A stretch of 64,000 nucleotides of DNA from Diphasiastrum complanatum (Eukaryota > Streptophyta > Lycopodiopsida > Lycopodiales > Lycopodiaceae): positions 53,937,539-54,001,538 of the forward strand of contig CM055100.1 in the NCBI GenBank assembly GCA_029204225.1, read 5' to 3'. Of the stretch, positions 26,501 through 38,500 are shown one piece after another; position 1 is the stretch's first letter, and each line of letters starts with the position of its first letter. Under the pieces are notes generated by a model. The model did not search any database. It saw only the letters and a program-made list of their open reading frames with translations, and was not told where the DNA came from. Both the position numbers and the translations under genes were made by a program.

Positions 26501-29500
26501 AGAGAGCAACCTGCTTGAGAGAGAGACACGAGGTGGTGATCCTCTTCGACACCAGTTCATCGCATAATGTCATATATTCCGTGTTGGTGAAGAAGCTTAA
26601 ACTTCTCACAATACCTTCAGCTTATTGGTATACAGTTGAAATGCCGAATGGGAAGTGTACAAAAATATGGGATTGCACAGTCGTGCAGCTCCTAGTAACT
26701 ATATAGACATATACAGATTCTTTAGATTTTGAAATTACTAGGCTGACATGTTTTGATGGATTCCTTGGTAAGAGCTGGCATGCGGCTAGGCAGCCAACTA
26801 TAGATTTTGTAAATCATGTATATAAGTTCAAGTATGGGGGCTTCTCCCATAACTTAATAGGCGAGAGGAAGTTGCTTGATGGCCCTTTTGTTTCAACTTA
26901 AAAAGTTTCAAGTATTTGTATTTCTGTTTTTTGAATGTTAATGACTTAGTGGATGACTGAGAGTAAGTTCTTCTTGAGTACATAAAGCACATTCTTTATG
27001 TCTCCAATTTTTTCTGAAGGTAGTTGAACATGTACTTTTCCAACAACTGCATATGTGATCCATCATCTAGTTCTTGAATACTAGATAACCGATCTCTTGC
27101 CTAGGTGTCATATGTTTCGATGCACCTGAATCAATAACCAACACTCTTCGATTGAGAAGTCACTTGAAAATATTGATGCCTGAAACAACTCAGAATCGTC
27201 AAGATCCAAAGCACTTATCTTTGTATTAAGTTCTGCTTCAACAAAATTTCCATCCTGCTATTGGGCCCTTAGTGGGTCCCGCCACTAAAACTACTGTTGG
27301 CCAAGCCTTACCAAGTGGGCCCTACCATAGTACAGTAGTGTACAGCTAGAGTAATAAGCGCGAGGGCATTGGCATCCTGCGTGTGTAAGCATAACCCAAT
27401 GAGCACATTGCTAGTTAGTTTCAAGTTGTTTCTTAGAGACTTGGGCCCTAGGTGTAAAATAAATAATGTAGAGGCCTAAAGTCTCAAACTCAAGTTGCAA
27501 ATAAGGAATCTAACTTGGTCAAAGTGGGACTCACATGATTCATGTGACTTAGTTTGTGCTTTCTTAGAACCATTAGATTGAGTTTGTGTTTATTTGAAGG
27601 GCTTGGATTAAAATCCTTGCCATTATTTGTGTAGCCAATCAGAGTGAAGGAGGCTCACCTTTGGAATCTATAAAAGGGAGCCATTTCCTTTGTATTGCAT
27701 CTTCCATCTTTTCTAATAAAACTCTGTCGGATTGATTTCAGAAACTCTCTCTCTCTCTATCTCTCTCTCTCTCTACCCTACCACCCTCTTTGATCATTCG
27801 TTTCTATCCTTCGCTACTGGCCACCTTCCACCACCACAACTTCAACACCAGTCCACCATCCTTCCCCGTGCACCCTGTAGAATATCCCAAGCCTCCTTGG
27901 GTCTAGCAACATCCTTGATTTGAGAAATAACCATATCTTTAACAGACAAGTTAATAATATGATAAGCTTTTCTCCTCCGCTTCAATTACTCTCACAACTC
28001 CTTGCCTGTAGTTGGAGGTATCTGAACACCTATGACAATGTCCCAATATTCTCGATTCTAGAGAATATTTTGCATCTTGAACTTCCAGATGCTAAAGCTT
28101 GTACCATCTAGCTTACTAGATTCGAGTAACACAACATCATTCAATCCTGCCATTGTCAAACAATAATATTGATCTGTAGCTACTTTTCTTCGACGATTCA
28201 AACTCATCATAAAAGATCCACTTTGTTTTAACAACGTTGACTCCACATGCAACTAATGCTCCTTCAATATTCCGATTGCACACCTGCAAAAACAATCTCT
28301 CTCCCTCACGTAGAATCTTGATAGCTTCCAAGATCAAGAATCCAGCTTTAATACCATGTTGGAATTTGATGCTCAAATTCAAGATAGGAGTGAACTAAAC
28401 ATATTAGCACTCACACATGCCAATCAAGATCAACATAAGAGATTCAAGAGAACTTAGATTAATTGAAGAATGAGTATAGCTCTCTACAATGGAATGCATG
28501 GAGGTGGGGCGCCAGGCCTCCTTATATAATTTCTCTAGTCCTTAGCAAAAGCTAAAAGCAAAAAGCAAAAAGCAAAAAGCTGATTACTATAGTTGCTCTC
28601 TATTTTGGGTAAAGACCCTTATTAAATTTCTAAGTGAAAAATCATGTTCTATTCTAGAACTAGTGTGCCCTCCTACATGCAAGACTAATCAACTTGAGCT
28701 TATTTGAGTTTGATATACTAAAAATAAAAATGGCCCCAAAAATAGCTCACAGGCATGGCCAAACCAAAAATAAGGGGTCGTAGAATGTTTGGAAATTTGA
28801 GGTGCTTAAAAGGATGAGGGGTCGTACTCTTGGACCCAGCTCATTCTCTTTTCATTTTCAAGAAGTCACTATTCAAGTTCATATTGCTCAATCCCCCCTT
28901 TCTTACATATCCTTATTTGAGCCCCTTTTCGCTACGCCTCTCTCTTTCAGTCATGGATGCACCTATGGAGGGAACTCAGGCTCCATCTTCCTTAGGCTCA
29001 ATAGTGGCCGATTTGGAGGAAATGGTGTGTGCCATCAATTCGCTCTAGCAGCAGATTGTTGACATGCAATCTAAACATGAACCGGCCGAAGAAGAGCTAA
29101 GGATCATAGGAAAATCCCGTCAAGCTCTCTTCAACTCGATGTCTAGTCGCGAATTCTTTTTGTTGGAAATGAAAGACAGGCATCGGGATGTTGTATTGGC
29201 ATGGCTAGATCGATGGAATTCTCATTTTTCCATGCATGATCTACCAAGCAGTTTCAGGATCGTGACTGCTATTATGCTTTTACGCGGGAAAGCGTATTCA
29301 TGGTGGGAGGATCTCAAGGACCGCACCAATGTATTGACAACTTGGGATGATTTTCAGTTGGCTTTTATGGTCGCACTTTTTTGGTCTTAGATGATTTTGA
29401 ATGTTATCGCTTTGCAACTTTACAAATGGAGACAAAGTCGTTGGATACTTTTTTGCAAGAATTTTAAAAAACGGTATCCCGATTCGCTAGCATAGAAAGT

Positions 29501-32500
29501 CTAGTAACAAGTAGATACATCCAATTTCATGAGAATGCTCTAGAGAAGGCTATTTCAAGAGGAGAAGCTGTGTATGGTGACTATGGTGACTTTCCTCAAT
29601 CAATTATTGATACTGTCATGGATAGGCTATTAGGTTGCGAGAATCTGTTCATGCCCATTGCCAGTACATACTACAAAGCTTATGGCGCGGTTTTTGGGGT
29701 TTACAGATGTCATAGACAGTCTAGTAACAAGTAGATACATCCAATTTCATGAGAATGCTCTAGAGAAATCAGAATGCAATTTCAAGAGGAGAAGCTGTGT
29801 ATGGTGAGTCGTGACTATGGTCACTTTCCTTAGTCAATTATTGATACTATCATGGATAGGTTATTAGGTTGCGAGAATCTGTTCATGCCCATTGCCAGTA
29901 CATACTACAAAGCTTATGGCGCGGTTTCAGAAAAAAAAAAATTGGTTTTTTTTTCCAGTCGTTTCGAACACTGAAACGACGTTTCGAAACGGGTTCGTTT
30001 TGTACGTCCCGTTTCGAACGCGTTTCAGCGTTCGAAATGCGTTTTGAGGAAACACTGTTCGTATGAATGGTTTCATAGGCAGCCAACAAGCTGTGAACAT
30101 CCTCTTTGATGATGGTTCAACTCACAACTTTATATTAATGCTAAATTTGTGTAGTAACCACACCAAGTAATCACAAGTATGTGGTCATTATGGTGACAGG
30201 GGGGGATAAACAAGTTTGGGACCAGTTTGTTCCTCGCTTGCCATCGAGGAATTAAATTATGTAGAGAGTTTGTCTTTCCACGGAATGAATTTTGAGAAGG
30301 TAGATGTTATTCTACTTAAAGAGTGGTTTTATGTTAGAAATGAGTTGTTAAAAAAGGATTATGTGACTCATAGCCTTCCTTTTTGCATAATGGCTGGCGA
30401 TGTAAATAATACGGGACATTGGTAATCGTTGGAGGCTCATCCAGGCATGAAGGTGTTGTTAACTCCAGTGCATGGGGGTGAGTCGGTGTGACTCTATGGA
30501 TGGGTGGTAACAATGCGTTTGTCACGTATGCTGGGTGTGTGATGACCTTATAGCTATTGGAAGATCTAGGGAATTGTAACATGGATGACCTTGTGGATCA
30601 CTTAAGGGGAGCTAAATACTTCACTAAGATTGATCTTAGTACCGGGTACCACTAGATTAGAATTCATCCCAGTGACATGCAAAATTGGTTTTTGGATGAG
30701 GTTCGGACATTATGAGTTCTTAGTGTTACCTTTTGGGTTAACGAACGCACCTACAACATTCTAGGAAGAAAAGAGCTTAGTCCGCCTATTATATGGAACG
30801 AGGAACTTAATCAATGTTTTGGGAAACTCAAAAGCCCAATTGTTTTCACTCCCGTTTTACAGATTGCGGATCTAGATCTATCGTACATTGTGAGAACTGA
30901 TGCAAAGTGATGCTGCGATTGGAGCATTTCTATTACAAAATGATAGGCCAATAGCGTTTGAGAGTAAGAAATTCACTGGACCTCAGTTGCGTTATACAAC
31001 TTAGGAAAATGAATTATTTGCAATGATCCATGCACATGTATGGTAGTAAGTTTATAGTGTATACAGATCACCAGCCTCCTAAGTACTTTTGCAATTAGCA
31101 TGGTCTGAGGAGTTGTAAATTACTGGGCTGAGTTTATGCAAGAGTTTGGTCATGAGATCTAATACAACAAAGGCAACTCTAATTAGGTTGTAGATGCTCT
31201 GAGTTGGATTAATGAATCAAATTAAATTTCATTCACCGAGATTCCACACACCTATATCTTTCTATGAGGGGACGATATGAAAACGATTCTACTTTTGGTT
31301 AAATATAAAAGCTGTTTCAGATTTGAACAAATGAGAACAAAATTGAGATGGAATCACAAGGGTCTTAACTAATCAACAAAGATAAGAAATTTGTGGAATG
31401 GTTTGAAGTGGATTATCACTTTGGAATGGAAAGAATTGTAAACCAGGGGATGATGAATTGCAAAAGAAAATTTGTTTTTGACTGTCACAACACACCCTAT
31501 GCAGGCCATCTAGGTATACATAGGACTTTAGATTTGGTTAGAAGAGTCTTATGGGCCAAAACTCAAGCAATATATCGAGTCGAAAGTGTAAACCTTGTAA
31601 ACTAGCTAAAGCTGAACACTTTCAAGGCTAGAGGTTGCATCTCTTAGACATCCCTAACAAGCGATGGAAAAACATATTTATGGATTTCGTAGTTGGACTT
31701 TTGATGACCCAATGACAAAATGATTCTATTTGGGTGATTGTGGATAGGTTAAATAAGCTAGCTACATTCGTTCCAGTTAAGTCAATTGAAAAGGCTTCAG
31801 ATTTAGCCTAGATCTTTGTTGAAAATTTATGCAGGTTGTGTGGCCTGCCAAGTGATATTGTTAGTGATAGAGATCCTTAAGTTATATGTTACCTTTGGTT
31901 TGCAATTTTCATAAAGTTGAGACGCTCTTAGTTTTAGTTCTACTGAACCCTAATCATCCTGAATCAGATGGACAAACCGAAAGAAGTAATCAGACTATGG
32001 AGGATATGTTGAGGACATGTGTCTCATTGGGAACATTATATTTGTTCAATAGAGTTTGCTTACAATAGTAGAAAACATTTTGCTTTAGGTTATAGTCCGT
32101 TTATGCTCATGTACAATTTTCAACCTAGATCTCCAATTAATATGGAGACGAAATATGTTAAGATCTAGAAGGCTGTCGATTTCCTACACGATATGCAAAA
32201 AATGTTGCAATTAGCTCATGAGAGTTAAGAATGCAACCACAACTGATCTAGAGCTAAGCTATGAAAGCATCACATAAGCAAGACTCAACCCTAGAAAGCA
32301 GGAAAGAGAGCTTAAAGAGACTAAAGAGGAGAGAGATCAATATCATAGTTGAATAACAAATGACACAGATTCCCTACTTACAGCCTAAAGGAAGCCCTAA
32401 AAGGAAGCTTCCAGTGGCAAGGGCCCAACTGGGAGGGATAATAGTGCGCCCTCCAAGAAGGTCCCCACTCTCCAGTAATATGTCCAAATGTCCAAATAAG

Positions 32501-35500
32501 GCCCAAAGCCAACCATATAGCCTAAGTGTCAATAATGAATAAAAAAAGGGCCCAAGGCCTGCTTATGCATAAAGTAAAGTAAATGTAAATGGACGTGGCG
32601 AATGTAATGAGCCGAGTCCATAACTCTCCCCGACACAAAAATAAGACCCAACTACCGAAAAGAAAGTGGATCAATAGCAGTAAGCCTTGGTGGATCAACA
32701 TCTAGAACAACATCTGATGTAGAGGAATCAACAAGTGCAGCAAGAGCACGAGCCTGATCCGCACGTTTTGGTGTATGATAAAAGACATCAATAGGCTCCC
32801 ATGTGGCCTCCTCAATAGGACGACCATCCCACTGAACCAAAAACTGAATCTGCCGGCGGCGTTGACTATGATATAGACGAACCTGTAATATAGTAGCAAG
32901 TAAAAATGGAAACAACTCGGGAGCAGTAGGAAACTCAACATCACAAGGAGCGTCATCCTCAATAGCAGCACGTAATAAACTGACATGGAATACATCACAG
33001 GCATGTGTGGAAGCAAAAAGCTGTAAGCGATATGTACTGGACTAAGAACCTCCAAAATGCGATAAGGCCCATAATAACGTGGTGCAAGCTTCTCAGTAGA
33101 AGCATGGCCCTGGACAAAATGATGACGTGCAAACCGTAGGCGTAGATAAACTATATCTCCAAGCTGAAACTCAACATGACGGTGGTGACGATTAATTGAG
33201 GTCTGATAACGCTGCTGAACATGCTGTAAATGAGAACTAGCCCGGGTAATAAGCTCACGGGCACTTGATAGAAAGGATGCAAGTGTCACAGGTGTATCCT
33301 CAGGAGGAAGAGGAATGCCAGGTAAAAGAGGTGCATAGCCATGAGATAATAAAAATGGTGAGACGCCTGTGCTAGTACTAACAGAGCTATTATAGCTATA
33401 CTCTGCTAAACATAGATGCTGATCCCAATCCTTTCCAGAAGGAGTAACAAAATGGCGTAAATAATCCTCAAGGATCCTGTTAAGGACCTCAGACTGCCCA
33501 TTAGAAGTAGAGTGATAAGCAGAACCCATAAAAAGCTGTACATCCAAGATACGCATAAGCTCTGTCTAGAATATGGATGTAAACTTACTATCCCGATCAA
33601 AAAGGATAGTACGAGGAAACCCATGCAGGCGGAAAATCTTTTATAGGAACAAACGTGCATACTGCTCTGTTGTGATAGTACTGCGAACTGGTATAAAATG
33701 TGCCTGTTTCGAGAACCTGTCAACTACCACCATACATGAATCGTGACCACGCTGGGTACGGGGAAAGCCAAGGATAAAGTCCATAGATATTTTAGTCCAC
33801 TGGCGTAGGCCAACTCTGGAGCAAACCAACAGAGTTAGCACGGGAGGACTTATTACGAAGACAGAAAGGGCAGGTACGAATAAGTACAAGAAGCTTAGAT
33901 TGAAGAGAGGGCCAATAGAAATGGTCCTTGAGACGAGCATAAGACTTCTGAAAACCAAAGTGACCCCTTACAGGGGACGAATGAGCATCCGACAACAATT
34001 GGGAACGGATACCCAAGGAACTAGGAATACAAAGAGAACCATAACGATAACGATGGTGGTCAACAATGGAATAAAATTGATGAGGATGGGACGAAACAGG
34101 TGGGGTAGAACTATAAACATCACGAAAATCAGAACATTAAGGTTTGCAGCAGGTAGATCATCAAACCATGTAGGAACAATAGCAAGAAGTGTATTCAACA
34201 AAGCTGGAAGACGAGACAATGCATCAGCAACAGTGTTAGCACGACCAGGACGATACAATATAGAAAAATCAAAAGATTGTAAAAACTGCGACCAACGAAA
34301 CTGACGATCACTAAGATCACGCTGAGAAAAGAGATAACGTAAAGACTGGTGATCAGTAACAATGTCAAACGGAACTCGATAAAGATAATGGCGCCACTTC
34401 TTAAGAGCATAGATAATAGCAAGAAGCTCTTTCTCATGCACAAAATAACGTTGCTCATAAGAGCGAAGACGACGCGACTCATAAGCAATAATGCACTGTG
34501 ACTAGCGAAGCAAAGCACCCAAACCAACATTACTAGCATCAGTCTCAACACTAAACTTCTGATCAAACTGGGGTAAACACATAATGGCAACATCAACAAC
34601 AACACGACGACGAGTATCAAATGCTGACTGACAATCAGAAGTCCAAAGAAAAGTACGAGACTTCTTCAAAAGTGCATGAAAAGGAGCTGCAATAGTGGCA
34701 AAATGAGGAACGGGACGACGAAGGTGAGTGGCTAACCCAAGGAACATACGAACATGATGAACATCAGTCGGAATAGGCCAATTCTGGATGGCCTGAACCT
34801 TACGAGGATCCAGACGAATGCGCCCATGACAAACAAGAAAACCAAGAAACTCCATCTCAGCAACAACAGTTACAAATTCACTTATTGGCATTGATTCTCA
34901 GGGAGACTTCCAGTTGATCACTGGGAAGCAGTTTATTCGCAGCCTGCCGAAGGCTCATTGTGCAGCCTTATTATGTGTTCAGCGCGCGGTACCAGTTCCT
35001 CTAGTTTCTATTCCAGCAGCTGTTCCTCAGGTGATCTCTGACTTATTACATCAGTATGCTTTTGTCTTTTCAGAACCTACGACGCTACCACCATTACGTG
35101 ACATGAACCACCATATTGACTTGCGTCCTGGTTCTGCTCCTCCTTTCCGTCCCCCTTATCGTATGTCTCGATCTGAACAGAAGGGGAAGGTGTAGAGGTG
35201 GACGTAGTAGGAAAAGATGAAGCAGAAGCGGAAAGGAAGGATGTCAGAGTATTTGTGCTGTAAAGTACTGGCAAGAGACATCGCCTCAACAAGTGTGGGG
35301 GGACGGAAGGAAGAAACATCATAACGTACCACGAAGCCCAGCAATGTAACGAGAAATAAGCTCAGTGGGCTGTAGATCTGTGAAAAGATAAGAAAACTCC
35401 ATAAACTGATCTGTATAGGAAGCAAGATCACTGGTCTGAGTGAGACTACGGAATGAATCACGCTGGCGGTTGAGCCACTGAGGATCAATCATACCATGAC

Positions 35501-38500
35501 AGAGGTCACGGTGAAAGGTAGGCCAGATATGGAGCCCTTCCCGAGCAGGATCAGCTTGATAGATCCGCCACCACGTGGCAGCACACTAAATGCGAGACAA
35601 GACGCTAACCAAGTGGACGAACTGAAGGAGAGGACACAAGTCGTCACAACAGGTACGCCAATGAAAAGATGTGACAAGTAGTGTAGGTAGTACCTCGCAA
35701 CTTTAAAGGAGAGCGTGCTGAAAATGGTAGTAAAATGAAGAGATATCGGGCAGCCACCAAATTGCCTCATCCTTCATGCTCAGGATAGGCTTTCCTGTAA
35801 TTCATACCATCATAACATGGCTTTACTAATTCACACAAGCCTGCAAAACATTAATAGTTTTCTGAAAAATCCAGCCCGAACCTGTGAATCATAAAGAAAT
35901 CCTCCATCCTGTAAGAACCACCAACACTCACAACCAGTGATTAGTCTTTTTTGTGACTCTTTTCCTGCTTTTCCTCTGATTCAAGCCAAGACTGGCTCAA
36001 TAAAAAGCAAAAGACAGCCAACAAAACCACCTAAATCATTGTCTAAAGAACAAAAAGCCGTAAAAACCAGCATTTCCACTAATTGATCCAGTTGCTAATG
36101 GAAAAGTGTCCCAAGTATAAAGTCCTCAATCCAAGGATCCTATTCTAAGCATGCCAATCACAAGCAACACAAGGGAATCGGATGGTGGACAAACCAACCC
36201 AACCAAACTTAGATCGAACGGATCTAGGCCCCAAGCTATGGATCAATCACACAGAGAGGAATGAGGCATCATACCAGCAGCATACGGCTACCAGCCTCAC
36301 AATCAAGCATACACTAGTGAGAGCCCAATAGGTATACTTATACCCTCCAAGGCCCATGCACCAGTAGTAGTGCATTGTGACACCTCACTGGACACCTCTG
36401 CAGCCTATCTGGGCCATGTCATCCAGTTCCCCAATGACTCACTGATAGACCCATACAAATCCACCATCAAGTGTTTTAGGCCTACAGCCATTAATTATGA
36501 CCATGTACACATAAGGGCCCCAAATCCCTTATAGTCACAATTAACTTACAGGTTGTCGGTCTATCGGTCCCTAGCGTGGACACGCTACTCGAGACTAGTC
36601 ATGGGCATGACACTAAGTGTCAATAATGAATAAAATAGGGCCCAAGGCCTGCTTATGCATAAAGTAAAGTAAATGTAAATGGACGTGGCGAATGTAATGA
36701 GTCGAGTCCATAACTATGAGAGTATTTGCAATGCTAGAGATAGGGCTAAGCATTGTGTCGATCTTAATAGGTCTCCCAGAGATTTTAAAGTTAATGATTG
36801 GATATATATTAGAATTCCAAAAGATTCCAAGACTATGCGTACAAGGAAGCATTATAAATTGTCTACCAAATATTGTGGATCCTTTTAGATTATAAGAAAA
36901 ATTGGTTTTTTAGCTTACAAACTCGATCTTCAGGACAAATCCATTGCTCACCTAGTATTTCATGTAAGCCGATCCAAGAGGCAGATGTTTCTTATGTCTT
37001 AATTGAGAGAATATTGCAAAAATAGTTGAAGCTGTGTTCAGTTGGATGTAGATCATGCACAAAAATTCAAAGAGATACTTTGTTAACGCAAAAACGAACT
37101 CTTTTGACTAAGGAAAGTATGATAAAATTTGGCTAGGGATGGATCTTAGAAGTGCTCACCAATCATGATTAGGATAAAAGGAACCAATCATGTAGTGTTT
37201 CCACCCGTTTTAGAGTTGGCTGGTTCAAACTATACGGATCAGCATGAATTGTGGTTCAAAAACGGGTCCATTTTGAGCAATGTTGCACGAATTGGCCATT
37301 CGAACAATGAAGCGCGATTCGAATCGGTCCGATTCGAATTGGCAACCTGTTCGAATCGGCCAACTCGATTCGAATTAGCCGGAGAAACATTCAGATGTTT
37401 GAATCGGCCGATTCGAACCTTACCTAACCGATTTGAACTAGTTGAATCAGCTGATTCGAACGACCGATTTGAATTGGTGCATGTAACATTGATTTTGAGA
37501 GAATTGGGAGAGAAAAATTTGCAAATTCAAGAAAAATATTGCTAAAAAGTATCTTATGTATAGTGTCTACCATAGTTGAAGCGAATCGCGATTCGCGAAC
37601 CGCGATTCTAATAGCGAATCGTGCAAAAAAATTTATTTTTAATTTTTATTTTTTGGAAAAATAGCTTATGGCTGAAATTTTTTTACGGGAGCAATGGTCA
37701 AACCAGCATTTTGCCTCCCAGAAGTGCAGTAGATAGGGCACAAACAGATAAAAGTCAGTAGCTATTTGGTTGTTATTTGCTCTGGTTCTCGGTAATTGTT
37801 ATGCTACAGCCCAAACTATCAACTCTATGGATGATGATCACTTTTGTGATCATTTCACTGGAGATGTGCTATGGGGGGGTGCAGGGGGGTCAGCGCCCCC
37901 CCTGCTACTGTCGCCGGGGGGGTCCAAGGGGGGCAGCGCCCCCCCCTGCTACTGTCGTCGGGGGGGGGGGGGGGGGGGGTCCAAGGGGGGCCGGCGACAG
38001 CCACCTAGGCCCCCCCTGGCGGGGGATGGGGGGGGCAACGCCCCTCGAAGCAAAAAGCGAGGTCAATTGCCCTCACGGTTCTCTGTCTCTGTCCCACTGG
38101 AACCATCTGTGATCGTAACGGTTTTGAATTTTTATCCTTGACAGATACCAACATGGATTAATGCACCTGAACTGGATCATCCTGTACCCGAAACATTAAG
38201 CAAACTACATAGTAATAATGCTCTTAATTAGAGCTTTCATCTGATACCCATATTGCCCAAAAAAAAAATCACTACTATGTCCAGATGGTAATTCCAGTTC
38301 ATCATCTGCTTGCTTTACTTCTCCTGTTGGTAACTCATAATAAGTCTTAAGAATTTCATAGCCGATTAAATCACTGTCTGCTATGTACTTTGACTCATCG
38401 AATTTGACATCTCGAACTACTTTTACTTTTCCGGTTTCGGGTATGTAGACTCGATAAAATGAAGAATGAAACTCGAATCCTACCAGAAAACCTAGTTCTG

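Larger units (their letters stand above)
32223..36715 (-). mobile_element. Ty3/gypsy element H (chromodomain type), nested in G
   Basis: Target duplication ATGAG at 32218-32222 and 36716-36720, splitting a His-Glu-Ser run of element G integrase. 3' LTR 32223-32625 with ends AGTTA..TAACT. Minus-strand coding order: gag 35770-35210, RT 34891-34502, RNase H 34441-33968, integrase 33958-32950, chromodomain 32880-32652. The part of the 5' LTR kept is 36613-36715. An inverted segment and a solo LTR interrupt it. It is not intact. Confidence 0.87.
28953..37060 (+). mobile_element. Ty3/gypsy element G (plus strand), split by element H
   Basis: Gag ATG at 28953, capsid to 29460, RT near 30570-30770 ([20 protein letters not shown]), RNase H near 30900-31220 ([20 protein letters not shown]), integrase 31440-32222 ([35 protein letters not shown]) and its continuation at 36716-37060 ([40 protein letters not shown]). 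Stops and frameshifts are throughout. Element H inserted at 32223-36715 with target duplication ATGAG. Confidence 0.87.

Noticed and set aside
33900-34304. 134-residue plus-strand frame
   Set aside because: Shadow of the RNase H and integrase frames of element H on the opposite strand.
7954-36612. CRISPR-like reading of the repeated 480-bp unit
   Set aside because: The copies are LTRs with PBS, polypurine tract and target duplications, in a plant genome; spacing is in kilobases.
37770-38141. Gly/Pro-rich 123-residue frame
   Set aside because: Product of the G-run island; composition follows the DNA repeat, and two frames are equally open.
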